Origin: Streptomyces tirandamycinicus
GTDB lineage: Bacteria; Actinomycetota; Actinomycetes; Streptomycetales; Streptomycetaceae
Assembly (NCBI RefSeq): GCF_003097515.1
Contig: NZ_CP029188.1
Span: 5,934,531 to 5,998,530 of the forward strand
Direction of reading: 5' to 3'
Length of the DNA: 64,000 bases
This document shows positions 54,046-62,714 of this stretch, one piece after another (within the stretch, counting starts at the first letter, position 1; each line of letters starts with the position of its first letter). Made by a program: the position numbers and the translations under genes. The notes under the pieces were generated by a model. The model saw only the letters and a list, made by a program, of their open reading frames with translations. It was not told the origin of the DNA and did not search any database.

Positions 54046-54060
54046 AGCCGTGCCCGGCTC
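54025..54060. terminator. Double-stem terminator hairpin
   Basis: GAGCCGGGC and GCCCGGCTC form a perfect 9-bp outer stem. Inside the loop GCTC-GTA-GAGC forms a second stem. It begins 16 bases after the leftward CocE-type stop. Confidence 0.75.
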
Positions 54061-54075
54061 GGCGCCGGCCGGAGA

Positions 54076-55662
54076 TCACTGCTCGCGCAACGGGACCGAC
54101 ACGTACGAGGGGTCGGTCGCGGGTGAGGAGAAGGTCAGCCGTGCGCCGGACGGGTTGTGCTCGATGTAGAGCGGGTCGACTGTGTCGACGACCAGGGCCA
54201 GACGGTGGCCGGCCGGGACGTCGTAGGCGGTGGAGAACAGCTCCAGGTCTACGGGGAACGGCTTGCCCGGCGTCCGGCCGTGGAACGTGTAGGGCGCATG
54301 GCTGACCAGCTTGCCGAGGCCGAGCGGCCCCACGTCGTAGAGGTACGCGACGAGGGTGCCGCTCTCCTTGGTGCTGGTGACCGTGGTGTGGAGCTTCGCC
54401 GTACCCCTGATCCGCTGGGGGGAGCCGTGGCGTTCGGACCGCCAGACCGCGGCGAACCACCGGGGGAGCAGCGGGATCGAGGCGGTGGGGGGCAGCTTCG
54501 CGAACTGGTCCAGGGTGCCGGAGAGCATCGCGATGCCGCCGTTGGCTCCCGAGTCGACGTTCGCGCGGATCGTCTCCGTGCCGCCCAGGGCGATCTTGCG
54601 GGCGTCGGCGCCCACCGACTTCCAGTCCGGGTAGGTCTCGTACGCCCCGCCGGAGCGCGACATGATGCGTACGGGCGGTTCGCGGTCCACTCCGTTGTCG
54701 GTGCCCTTGAGATGGTGGTCCAGCCACCGGCGGGCGCCGTCCCAGACGTCGTTGGGCAGGCCGAGGAGACCCGGCGCCTCGGCGGTCGCGTGGTCGCCCG
54801 GGCGGAACTCCAGGCGCTTGGGCACGGTGAGCCGCTCGTAGAACTCGGCGTACTGGTTCGGCGGGAAGACGGTGTCGCCCCAGGCGTTCGCCAGCATGAC
54901 GGCCGTGCCGTTCCGGTTGATCCGGTCGACATGGGCGGAGGGGGAGCGCTTCTCCCCCCACGCCAGCATCTCGTCCTCCTTCTCCAGGTTCGCACCGAGG
55001 AAGTCCTTGGCGAACTGCCGGAGCTCGGGGCCGGGGCGCCCCGTGAGGTAGCCCGTGCCCAGCAGCAGGCCGGCGGCCTGGCGGTGCTGGGTGCGGCCGC
55101 TGTAGATGGAGTCGGTGAGGTCGGCCCAGCCGCTGAGCGCCGCCACGGCCCTGATCCGGTCGTCGTGCGCGGCGGCGAGCAGGCTGATGCCGGCCGCGTA
55201 CGACATGCCCGCCATGCCCACCCTGGACGGGTCGGCCGGGGTGTTGGCGAGCGCCCAGTCGACGACCTTGCGCGCGTCGGCGATGTCCGGCGGCCCGGCG
55301 ACCTCGATGTTCCCGCCGGACTGCCAGAAGCCGCGGACGTTGTAGGTGACCACGACGAAGCCGGCGCCGGCGAGTTTCCTGGCCTGCGCGAGGTACTCGA
55401 CCTGGGGCGTGGCCCAGCTGGTGGGGAGGACGACCACCGGGTACGTGCGGGAACCGCCGGCGCCGGCCGGGGTGACGACGTTGGCCTTGAGGACGGTGCC
55501 GCCGTCACCGTGGATGTCGACGAACCGTATACCGGGTGCGGCCGGGGTCCCGGCGGCCGCCGCGGGAGCGGCCGGGGCGAGCCCGACGGCGGCCCCGGCC
55601 AGCAGCGCCGCGGAGACGGCGCCGGTCATCGAGGTGCGCAGGGCCTTGTGGGGGTGTCCCAT
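54076..55662 (-). CDS. Secreted CocE/NonD-family alpha/beta hydrolase (X-Pro dipeptidyl-peptidase-like)
   Basis: A 528-residue exported enzyme. Signal peptide: basic HKALRTS, hydrophobic core, cleavage near APAAPAAAAGTPAAP. The hydrolase domain has VTYNVRGFWQSGGNIE and the nucleophile elbow VGMAGMSYAAGISLLAA (Ser in GMSYAA), DTVFPPNQYAEFYE with the acid, and a His in RPGDHATAE. A C-terminal jelly-roll (about 380-528) is the PepX_C-type domain. It probably cleaves peptides or esters outside the cell. ATG at 55662 follows AGGAGTGAG. Confidence 0.88.
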   Translation of the reverse strand: MGHPHKALRTSMTGAVSAALLAGAAVGLAPAAPAAAAGTPAAPGIRFVDIHGDGGTVLKANVVTPAGAGGSRTYPVVVLPTSWATPQVEYLAQARKLAGAGFVVVTYNVRGFWQSGGNIEVAGPPDIADARKVVDWALANTPADPSRVGMAGMSYAAGISLLAAAHDDRIRAVAALSGWADLTDSIYSGRTQHRQAAGLLLGTGYLTGRPGPELRQFAKDFLGANLEKEDEMLAWGEKRSPSAHVDRINRNGTAVMLANAWGDTVFPPNQYAEFYERLTVPKRLEFRPGDHATAEAPGLLGLPNDVWDGARRWLDHHLKGTDNGVDREPPVRIMSRSGGAYETYPDWKSVGADARKIALGGTETIRANVDSGANGGIAMLSGTLDQFAKLPPTASIPLLPRWFAAVWRSERHGSPQRIRGTAKLHTTVTSTKESGTLVAYLYDVGPLGLGKLVSHAPYTFHGRTPGKPFPVDLELFSTAYDVPAGHRLALVVDTVDPLYIEHNPSGARLTFSSPATDPSYVSVPLREQ

Positions 55663-55716
55663 CGCTCACTCCTGATTCGTGCGGGCCGGCTTGTGCCGGC
55701 CGCAAAGTGACCCGAC

Positions 55717-55780
55717 GGTAACCTCCCGTCCTTACCTCTGGTAACCGCTGGGTAAGTTACGCGAGGGTAACAATTGTTGA
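55717..55780. promoter_or_regulatory. Cluster of GGTAAC motifs and palindromes
   Basis: GGTAAC occurs at 55717 and 55766. Between are TTACC-TCT-GGTAA (55732-55744), GTAA-G-TTAC (55752-55760) and AACAATTGTT (55769-55778). The density in about 60 bp upstream of the secreted hydrolase suggests a regulated promoter with multiple operator sites. Confidence 0.5.
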
Positions 55781-55857
55781 CGTGGTGTCAGCAGGTGCCC
55801 ACGGCCGGAAGCGGTCACTGACGAGGCATCAGAAGGGCGGCTCCGCGCCGCCGCGAC

Positions 55858-55915
55858 CGGAACGCCCCGGCGGTACCGGCGCGGCACGGAACGCCCCGGC
55901 GGTACCGGCGCAGCG
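55858..55915. repeat. 29-bp tandem duplication
   Basis: CGGAACGCCCCGGCGGTACC starts both adjoining copies (55858-55886 and 55887-55915), which differ by about two bases near the end. Confidence 0.9.
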
Positions 55916-56247
55916 ACCGCGGCGCACGCGGCCCCAGCCGTCGCGGCGGCGCGGGCCCCGCGGCGCCGGAGGGTGGCGGGCCCCTGGGTGCGCGGTGACG
56001 CGGCCGACGGCACGGCCGCGGCTCAGCGGCCGAGTGCATGACGCCCTCTGCCCGGCGGGGAGCGACGGGCGGACGGACGGGCCGTTCGCACGTCGAGGTG
56101 GTTTCCGCTCCCTCCCGGTGCGGCATGTCCGACAGTGCGCCGGTCGCGCACCCTGGCGATTCCCCGCGCACCGGTACACCGTGGTGGCCTGCGGCCCCGG
56201 CTCACCCGCCGGGGCCCGCCCTCCGCTGCCCCGCGAACGGAGAAGAC

Positions 56248-57018
56248 GTGACACCCTTCGTGCTCCCGCACACGCTCCTCGGCGACGGCCCGCACCGGGT
56301 CGTGGCCGTCCACGGCTGGCTCGCCGACCGCGACGCCTTCGCCACCGTGCGCCCCGACCTCGACCTGGAGTCGTTCACCTACGCGTTCGCCGATCTGCGC
56401 GGCTACGGCGAGGCCATGGGCACACCGGGCAGCCACACCACCGGCGAGGGCGCCGCCGACGTCCTCTCCCTCGCGGGCCGGCTCTGCTGGGACCGCTTCT
56501 CGCTGGTCGGGCACTCCATGGGGGGAGCCGTGGCACAGCGCGCCGCCGCCCTCGCACCGGACCGGGTACGGCGGATCGTCGGCATCTCCCCGGTCCCGGC
56601 GAACGGGCTGCCGATGCCACCGGAACAGTGGGCCCTCTTCGCCGACGCCGCCGAGCACCCCGAGAACCGCCGTGTCATCGTCGACCTCAGCACCGGCTCG
56701 GTACGGCCCGGCGCCTGGCTGGACCGCATGGTCCGCAGATCCCTGGAGCGCAGCGACCCCAAGGCGTTCCGCGCCTGGCTGGACTCATGGGCCGGCGAGG
56801 ACTTCCACACCGAGGTCGACGGATCGGCCGTCCCCGCGCTCGCCGTCACCGGTGCGCTCGACCCGGCCATCACCGCCCGGCTGCTGCGGGACACCTGGAT
56901 GCGCTCGTACCCGAACGGCGAACTCGCCGAACTGGCCCACGCCGGCCACTACGCCATGGACGAGACCCCGCTCCAGCTCATCCGCATCGTCGAGGACTTC
57001 CTCCGGGCGGACGGATGA
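56248..57018 (+). CDS. Alpha/beta hydrolase
   Basis: A 256-residue hydrolase. HGW oxyanion turn in VVAVHGWLADRDAF, DLRGYGEAM, nucleophile elbow SLVGHSMGGAVAQRAAA (Ser in GHSMGG), and catalytic His in LAHAGHYAMDETP, with Asp in TGALDPAIT. Esterase, thioesterase or lactonase are all possible. The GTG at 56248 with GGAG five to six bases upstream is preferred over a much earlier in-frame ATG whose extension looks non-coding. The P450 gene begins within its stop (ATGA), so the pair probably works on the same compound. Confidence 0.88.
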   Translation: MTPFVLPHTLLGDGPHRVVAVHGWLADRDAFATVRPDLDLESFTYAFADLRGYGEAMGTPGSHTTGEGAADVLSLAGRLCWDRFSLVGHSMGGAVAQRAAALAPDRVRRIVGISPVPANGLPMPPEQWALFADAAEHPENRRVIVDLSTGSVRPGAWLDRMVRRSLERSDPKAFRAWLDSWAGEDFHTEVDGSAVPALAVTGALDPAITARLLRDTWMRSYPNGELAELAHAGHYAMDETPLQLIRIVEDFLRADG

Positions 57019-58349
57019 GCCCGGGGCCCGTCCCCGGCGGCCCCGGGGCCCCCGGCGTTCCCGGCGTCCCCGATGTATTCGACCCGCGCCGGTACGCGGC
57101 CGGACTGCCGCACGCCGCCTTCCGGGAGCTGCGCGACCGACACCCCGTCTCCTGGCAGGCCGAGTACGAGGTGCTGGGCTGGCCCCCGGGGCCCGGATTC
57201 TGGGCCGTGACCCGGCACGCCGACGTCGTGCACGTCCTCAGGGACCACGGAACGTACTCGTCCTGGGCCGGTGCCACCCAGATCCGCGACCCCGACCCGG
57301 CCGATCTGCCCTTCATCCGCCGCATGATGCTCAACCAGGACCCGGGTCCCCGCGGCCCGGCAGGACCCGGGCAGGGGGACGGCGCGGCGGGGGAGGGCCG
57401 CTCCGGCCACGGCCGGCTCCGGCGCCTCGTCAGCCGGGCCTTCACCCCCGGCCGCGTCGCCCGGTTCACCGGCGCCGCCCGCGCCCGCGCCCGGGAACTG
57501 CTCGGCGCCGCCCGCGCGACCGGGCCCGTCGTCGACCTCGTCACCGCCGTCACCGACGACTACGCACTCCTCAACCTCGCCGACCTGCTGGGCGTCCCGG
57601 AGAGCGACCGGGGGCTGCTGCTGACGTGGACGGAGCGCGTCATCGGCTACCAGGACCCGGACGAGCCACCCGTGCTCGACGCGGACGGCAGACCCGTCAA
57701 CCCGCGCTCGCCCGCGATGCTCAAGGAGATGTTCGACTACGCCCGCGAGCTGGCGGCGTACAAGAGGCGCGCCCCCGGCGACGACGTCATGACCGCGCTC
57801 GCCGGCAGCGGACTCCACGACGGCGAACTGGAGATGTTCTTCTTCCTCCTCACCGTCGCCGGGAACGACACCGTCCGCAGTGCCGCGCCCGGCGGCCTCC
57901 TCGCCCTCGCCGTCCACCCCGACCAGCAGCGGCGCCTGCGCTCCGGCGAGGCCGCACCGGACACCGCGGTCGAGGAACTGCTGCGCTGGCACCCGCCCGT
58001 GCTCTCGTTCCGCCGCACGGCGACCCGCGACACGACCCTCGCCGGCCAGGACGTCCGCGCCGGGGACAAGGTCGTCGTCTTCCACGCCTCGGCCAACTAC
58101 GACGACCGCGTCTTCGACGCCCCCCACCGCCTGGACCTGACGCGCGCCCCCAACCCCCATGTCTCGTTCGGCGAGGGCCCGCACGTGTGCCTCGGCGCGC
58201 ACTTCGCCCGCCTTCAGCTCCGGGTGCTCCACGAGGAGGCGCGTGCCCTGCTGCCGCCCTTCACCCTCGCCGCGGAGCCCCGGCGGCTGGTGTCCAACTT
58301 CGTCAACGGTGTGAAGTCGCTGCCGCTGGACCTGTCGAGAGGGGGGTGA
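57015..58349 (+). CDS. Cytochrome P450 (CYP124/CYP125-like) with Gly-rich insertion
   Basis: A 444-residue P450. I-helix FLLTVAGNDTVRSAA, ExxR in VEELLRWHP (helix K), and heme loop FGEGPHVCLGAHFARL with Cys392. YSSWAGATQIRDPDPADLPF and RRTATRDTTLAGQDVRAGDK resemble actinobacterial CYP124/125/142 enzymes that hydroxylate lipids or sterol side chains; the substrate here is unknown. Oddly, the C-helix motif, normally MLxxDPPxHxRLR, is split: DP at 109-110, about 20 Gly/Pro/Ala residues (111-130), then GHGRLRRLVSRAFTPGRV. The conserved His and Arg remain. ATG overlaps the hydrolase stop. Confidence 0.9.
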   Translation: MSPGPVPGGPGAPGVPGVPDVFDPRRYAAGLPHAAFRELRDRHPVSWQAEYEVLGWPPGPGFWAVTRHADVVHVLRDHGTYSSWAGATQIRDPDPADLPFIRRMMLNQDPGPRGPAGPGQGDGAAGEGRSGHGRLRRLVSRAFTPGRVARFTGAARARARELLGAARATGPVVDLVTAVTDDYALLNLADLLGVPESDRGLLLTWTERVIGYQDPDEPPVLDADGRPVNPRSPAMLKEMFDYARELAAYKRRAPGDDVMTALAGSGLHDGELEMFFFLLTVAGNDTVRSAAPGGLLALAVHPDQQRRLRSGEAAPDTAVEELLRWHPPVLSFRRTATRDTTLAGQDVRAGDKVVVFHASANYDDRVFDAPHRLDLTRAPNPHVSFGEGPHVCLGAHFARLQLRVLHEEARALLPPFTLAAEPRRLVSNFVNGVKSLPLDLSRGG

Positions 58350-58501
58350 GGCGGTTCGGTGGGCGCCGGGGCCGCCGCGGTTCCGTACGCGCCGGGACGG
58401 CCGCGAATCCGTACCCGCCGGGGCAGCGCCACGGCGCCGATGCGGCCCGCCCCGGCGCGGCGGTCCGCCCGCCGCCCTGCCGCCCGCCCGCGGGCTGTGC
58501 G

Positions 58502-59251
58502 TCACTGCGCCGGCGCGGGTGCCGGGTCCGGCTCGTCGGCCGGGGCCGGTGTCTGCGCGGTTCGGGTCACGTCGGCGACCAGTTCGACGACATCGGGCCC
58601 GTACGCCTGGGTGTTGACGACCTTCAGCAGCAGGACGAAGGAGCCCGAGCCGTGCTTGCGGGCGAGTTTCTCGTGGTGGCGGGCCAGATAGCGGGTGGCC
58701 GCCTGGTTGGTGACGGCGCGCTGGCCGCAGAAGAGGAAGACCGGGCGACCGCCCTCGCCCGCGGTCAGCCGGGCCAGGAGCACGTACTCGGTGCTGCCCG
58801 CCTCCAGCCGGTAGTGCTCGGCACCGATCCGGAAGGCGGCGCGTTCCGGGCCCGTCGCCGTCTCCGTGTCGATCCTCACCCCCGGCAGCAGACTCCCCAG
58901 GTGAGCGGCCGTCCGGCGATTGGAGAAGGGCCCGCCGACGCAGAACTCGGTGCGCTCGCCGAAGCCGAGCTGGGCGACGTCGTGCCGGAGTATCTGCGCT
59001 CGCGCCCCGCAGTCCTTGATCAGCGCGGAGAGCTCCAGCAGCGCGAACACGTCGAAGCGGTGCACGGCCCCGTCGGCGTCGGCGTCGCGGTTGACCACGA
59101 GCAGGCACTCGGAGTTCCCGGGGAGCCCGAAGAAGGCCTGCTTCCGGCGCAGCTTGCGGCGCCACAGGTAGGTCCGGAACGCCCAGCCGAGGGCGGCGCT
59201 GACGCCGGCGGCCACCACACCGAGCACGATGTTGCGCAGGTCTTCGTTCAT
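58502..59251 (-). CDS. Membrane-anchored protein of unknown function
   Basis: A 249-residue protein. One N-terminal helix (NIVLGVVAAGVSAALGWAF) is followed by a basic cluster (RRKLRRK), so the rest is likely cytoplasmic. The soluble part includes GLPGNSECLLVVNRDAD, FALLELSALIKDCGA, a tract of two Cys-containing segments (FCVGGPFSNRRTAAHL; PVFLFCGQRAVTNQAA), and RYLARHHEKLARKHGSGSFV. I do not recognise the family. The ATG at 59251 is used; the upstream in-frame extension runs through tandem repeats and is not credible. Confidence 0.72.
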   Translation of the reverse strand: MNEDLRNIVLGVVAAGVSAALGWAFRTYLWRRKLRRKQAFFGLPGNSECLLVVNRDADADGAVHRFDVFALLELSALIKDCGARAQILRHDVAQLGFGERTEFCVGGPFSNRRTAAHLGSLLPGVRIDTETATGPERAAFRIGAEHYRLEAGSTEYVLLARLTAGEGGRPVFLFCGQRAVTNQAATRYLARHHEKLARKHGSGSFVLLLKVVNTQAYGPDVVELVADVTRTAQTPAPADEPDPAPAPAQ

Positions 59252-59303
59252 GGGCGCGCATGGTAGCGGCCGGGGCGGGACAATGGTCGATGTCGATCCG
59301 ATC

Positions 59304-59431
59304 CGGTCTCGATGCGGCCCTGAACCGGTCCCGAGGCGGTCCCGAGACGGTCGTGGCCCCGTCCCGAGCGGGTCCCGAGATGGTCGTGACGCCGTCCCGA
59401 GACGGTCCCGAGGCGGTCCTGACGGCCGGTG
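59304..59431. repeat. Degenerate GGTCCCGAG repeat tract
   Basis: GGTCCCGAG or GTCCCGAG recurs at least six times with irregular spacing between the two divergent genes. Imperfect but clearly repetitive. Confidence 0.8.
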
Positions 59432-59477
59432 CGCGGTGACGTTACGCTGCGCGGACGTCCGCCGGATGGAGGTACGC

Positions 59478-61298
59478 ATGGGTCGCCGAGTCGCCCGTCA
59501 CGCTCCGCTCACCGTCGTCTTCACCACCCTGCTGGCCGTGCTGACGGCCGGTGCCGCCGCGCCGCCGACGCAGGCGCCCGACCCGGCGGCCGCACCGGTG
59601 AAGGAGCCCGTGGCCACCGGGTACGGCGGAGCCGTCGCGAGCGTCGACCCCGACGCCTCGGCGGCGGGTATCGAGGTGCTGAGGCGCGGCGGGAACGCCG
59701 TGGACGCGGCCGTCGCCACCGCCGCGGCACTCGGGGTCACCGAGCCGTACTCCGCCGGCATCGGCGGTGGCGGCTACTTCGTCTACTACGACTCCCGGAC
59801 GCGCAAGGTCCACACCATCGACGGGCGGGAGACCGCCCCGCGCTCGGCCGACGCCGCGCTGTTCCAGGAGAACGGCAAGCCCATCCCCTTCGCGGAGGGC
59901 GTCACCAGCGGTCTGAGCGTCGGCACCCCCGGCACCCCCGCGACCTGGGACGCGGCGCTCGCCGCCTGGGGCAGCCGCCCGCTGGCGCAGCTGCTGAAGC
60001 CCGCGGAACGGCTGGCGAGGAACGGCTTCACCGTCGACGAGACCTTCCGCAGCCAGACCCGGGCGAACGAGGCCCGGTTCCGGGACTTCCCGGCCAGCGC
60101 CGAGCTGTTCCTGCCCGGCGGCCGGCTGCCGGAGACCGGCTCGGTCTTCAGGAACCCCGACCTGGCCCGCACCTACGCGGAGATCGCCCGCAAGGGCACC
60201 CGGGTGATGTACCGGGGAGCCGTCGCCCGCGACATCGTCGACACCGTACGGGCCCCGGAGGTGCGCGAGGGCGCCACCCGAATCGTCCGGCCCGGCGACC
60301 TGACGCTCCGTGACCTCGCCTCGTACGACACGATCCGCAGGCAGCCGACGAGGGTGTCGTACCGGGGGCTCGACGTCTACGGCATGGCCCCTTCGTCGTC
60401 CGGCGGCACCACCGTCGGCGAGGCGCTGAACATCCTGGAGGGCACCGACCTCACCGGGCTGTCCGAGGCGAAGTACCTGCACCGCTTCATCGAGGCGAGC
60501 CGTATCGCCTTCGCCGACCGCGGGCGCTGGGTGGGCGACCCGGCCTTCGAGGACGTGCCGGTACGGGAGTTGCTCTCGCAGCGGTACGCGGACAGCCGGG
60601 CCTGCCTCATCCGCGACGACGCCGTCCTCACCAGCCCCCTCCCGCCAGGCGACCCCCGCGCCCCCCGGCCGTGCTCGTCGTCGGGCCGGGCCGCCCCGAC
60701 GACGTACGAGGGGGAGAGCACGACCCACCTCACCGTCGCCGACCGGTGGGGCAACGTCGTCGCCTACACCCTGACGATCGAGTCGACCGGTGGCAGCGCC
60801 ATCACCGTGCCCGGCCGGGGCTTCCTCCTGAACAACGAGCTGACGGACTTCTCCTTCGCCCCCGCCGACCCGGCCGTCCACGACCCGAACCTCCCCGGTC
60901 CCGGCAAGCGGCCGCGCTCCTCGATGTCCCCGACGATCGTCCTGGACGACCGCGCCCGGCCCGTGCTGGCACTCGGCTCCCCGGGCGGCGCGACGATCAT
61001 CACCACGGCCCTGCAGACGCTCACCGGTGTCGTCGACCGCGGCCTGCCCCTGGTCGACGCGATCGCCGCCCCGCGTGCCAGCCAGCGCAACCAGACCACC
61101 ACCGAGCTCGAACCGGGGCTGTGGAGCAGTCCGCTCAGGGCGGAGCTCGAAGCCCTGGGCCACGCCTTCCGCCAGAACCCGGAGATCGGGGCCGCGACCG
61201 CGGTGCAGCGCCTGCCGGACGGCCGCTGGGTGGCCGCGGCGGAGAAGGAGCGGCGCGGTGGCGGCTCGGCGATGGTGGTGCGCCCGGCGGGGCCGTAG
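59478..61298 (+). CDS. ggt: Secreted gamma-glutamyltransferase
   Basis: A 606-residue exported enzyme. Signal peptide: RRVARHAPL, core VVFTTLLAVLTAG, cleavage near AAAPPTQ. The N-terminal large subunit holds GGYGGAVASVD-like start (VATGYGGAVA) and IGGGGYFVYYD. Self-cleavage should occur before Thr415 in EGESTTHLTVADRWGN; this Thr is the nucleophile. The small subunit then has FLLNNELTDF, RPRSSMSPTIV and LGSPGGATIITTALQ. It hydrolyses or transfers gamma-glutamyl groups of glutathione-like compounds outside the cell. ATG at 59478 follows GGAGG. Confidence 0.93.
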   Translation: MGRRVARHAPLTVVFTTLLAVLTAGAAAPPTQAPDPAAAPVKEPVATGYGGAVASVDPDASAAGIEVLRRGGNAVDAAVATAAALGVTEPYSAGIGGGGYFVYYDSRTRKVHTIDGRETAPRSADAALFQENGKPIPFAEGVTSGLSVGTPGTPATWDAALAAWGSRPLAQLLKPAERLARNGFTVDETFRSQTRANEARFRDFPASAELFLPGGRLPETGSVFRNPDLARTYAEIARKGTRVMYRGAVARDIVDTVRAPEVREGATRIVRPGDLTLRDLASYDTIRRQPTRVSYRGLDVYGMAPSSSGGTTVGEALNILEGTDLTGLSEAKYLHRFIEASRIAFADRGRWVGDPAFEDVPVRELLSQRYADSRACLIRDDAVLTSPLPPGDPRAPRPCSSSGRAAPTTYEGESTTHLTVADRWGNVVAYTLTIESTGGSAITVPGRGFLLNNELTDFSFAPADPAVHDPNLPGPGKRPRSSMSPTIVLDDRARPVLALGSPGGATIITTALQTLTGVVDRGLPLVDAIAAPRASQRNQTTTELEPGLWSSPLRAELEALGHAFRQNPEIGAATAVQRLPDGRWVAAAEKERRGGGSAMVVRPAGP

Positions 61299-61555
61299 CA
61301 CGGGCTCGCGGCGCGGTCCTCGGCTCGGGCTCGTGACGCGGGCTCCTGGCGCGGAGCCGTGATGCGGTCCTCGGCGCGGGTTCGTGGCGCGGAGTCGTAC
61401 TGCGGTCCTCGGCGTGGGTTCGTAGCGCGGGCCCGTGACGGAGGGCGCGCGGCTGGCGGCCGGGGCGGGTCACCGGGTTCACCCTCACGGGCGGCCCCGG
61501 TGGCGCTCCGCCGCCCTTCCGCTGCTTGCTGGAGGGGACAGAAAGCGAGCAGCCC
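61299..61555. repeat. Imperfect repeats of GCGGTCCTCGG in spacer
   Basis: GCGGTCCTCGG occurs at 61313, 61364 and 61402, each followed by a related GGGTTCGTGGCGCGG-type sequence. The rest of this 257-bp spacer shows no gene. Confidence 0.7.
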
Positions 61556-62194
61556 ATGGAACCGAGCAGGGACCGACTGCGCACGCCCCGCGCCGCGGGA
61601 CTGGCGGGGATCGCGTTCGCGGTGCTGCTGGCCGCCGCGATCGTGCTGATGCGGCTGGCGATCCCCGAGGGTGTCACCGACGCGGGCGGCGACGCGCTCA
61701 GCCCCGACCGGCGGCGCGCGGTGCGCATGGCCCTGGAGCTGGTGCCGTTCGCCGGGATCTTCTTCCTGTGGTTCATGGGCGCCCTGCGGGCCCAGGTGGG
61801 GGAGCGGGAGGACAAGCTCGTCGCGACGGTGTTCCTCGGCAGCGGCCTGGTCTTCGTGGCCACCATGTTCGGCGCCGCGTCCGCGGCGGGCAGCATCCTC
61901 GAAGACCAGCAGCCCTCGGAGTTCGGCCGCAACTTCGCGTACACGCTGCTCACCACGTACTCGATGCGGATGGCCGCCGTCTTCATCTTCGCGACCTCGA
62001 TGATCGGCCACCGGCTCGGGGTGATTCCCCGGCCGCTCACCGTCGTCGGGTACGCGGCCGGCCTGGTGCTGCTGTTCGCGGGCCCCAGCTTCCCGTGGTC
62101 GGAGCTGGTCTTCCCGGCCTGGTCCGCGTTGATCGGCCTGCATCTGCTCCGGGTCCGGATGAAGTCCCGGCCGCAGCCGGCCGACGTGCACTGA
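61556..62194 (+). CDS. Small integral membrane protein of unknown function
   Basis: A 212-residue protein with five hydrophobic segments, centred on AGIAFAVLLAAAIVLM, ALELVPFAGIFFLWFMGAL, ATVFLGSGLVFVATMFGAAS, YSMRMAAVFIFATSMIG and VVGYAAGLVLLFAGPSF. I recall similar hypothetical proteins in actinobacteria without a function. ATG 61556 is used; a TTG at 61526 with GGAGGGG after it is a less likely start. Confidence 0.75.
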   Translation: MEPSRDRLRTPRAAGLAGIAFAVLLAAAIVLMRLAIPEGVTDAGGDALSPDRRRAVRMALELVPFAGIFFLWFMGALRAQVGEREDKLVATVFLGSGLVFVATMFGAASAAGSILEDQQPSEFGRNFAYTLLTTYSMRMAAVFIFATSMIGHRLGVIPRPLTVVGYAAGLVLLFAGPSFPWSELVFPAWSALIGLHLLRVRMKSRPQPADVH

Positions 62195-62483
62195 ACCCGC
62201 CGCGGCGGGCGGTTCCGCGCGCCGGCCGGGAGCCGCCGGGTCACGGCGGTGAGCGGCGCCGTACCGGCACGGGGGTTGCGGCGGTGCGCGGCGCGGTCCC
62301 GGCCCTGCGTGTCGGCCGTCTCGTCCCGCCCGCGCCCGGCGCCCCGCGCCGCCCCTCGGCGGTATCGCCTGGTCCCCGCCCCGTCCGCTCACCCCTTCGG
62401 CCCGCCCCGGCGAGCGGGACCGCCCCGGGGCCCGCATGCTGGTGCGGGGGGAGTGACGAGGCAACGGGAAGGGCTGATCCGTC
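62195..62483. other. Spacer without a recognisable gene
   Basis: A 289-bp GC-rich spacer. It contains a perfect CCCGCC-GC-GGCGGG palindrome at 62196-62209 just after the membrane-protein stop, possibly part of a terminator. I see nothing else. Confidence 0.5.
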
Positions 62484-62714
62484 GTGAGAGTTGTCGTCGA
62501 TCTCAACCGGTGCCAGGGGTACGCGCAGTGCGCCTTCCTCGCCCCGGACGTCTTCGAAATGCACGGCGAGGAAGCGCTGCTGTACAAGCCCCGGCCCGAC
62601 GAGGCGTTCCGGGAGGAGGTGGCCCGGGCCGTGGCCGCCTGCCCCGTCCAGGCCATCCTCGTGGACCGGTCCGACGAGACCGTGACCGCCCGGGAGGCCT
62701 CCGATGCCCGCTGA
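62484..62714 (+). CDS. [3Fe-4S] ferredoxin
   Basis: A 76-residue ferredoxin. RCQGYAQC gives C10 and C16, and AACPVQAI gives C53, so three cysteines in the CX5C...C spacing of single-cluster [3Fe-4S] ferredoxins that reduce P450s. Acidic overall. GTG at 62484 with GGGAAGGG upstream. It overlaps the reductase start by 11 bases, a normal arrangement for a ferredoxin/reductase pair. Confidence 0.92.
   Translation: MRVVVDLNRCQGYAQCAFLAPDVFEMHGEEALLYKPRPDEAFREEVARAVAACPVQAILVDRSDETVTAREASDAR

Larger units (their letters stand above)
55663..56247. other. Long divergent spacer between CocE-type and hydrolase/P450 genes
   Basis: A 585-bp region. Near the CocE start it holds a cluster of palindromes; further on are a 29-bp tandem duplication and GC-rich filler. 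Reading frames in 56038-56247 are probably a spurious extension of the downstream hydrolase. Confidence 0.6.
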
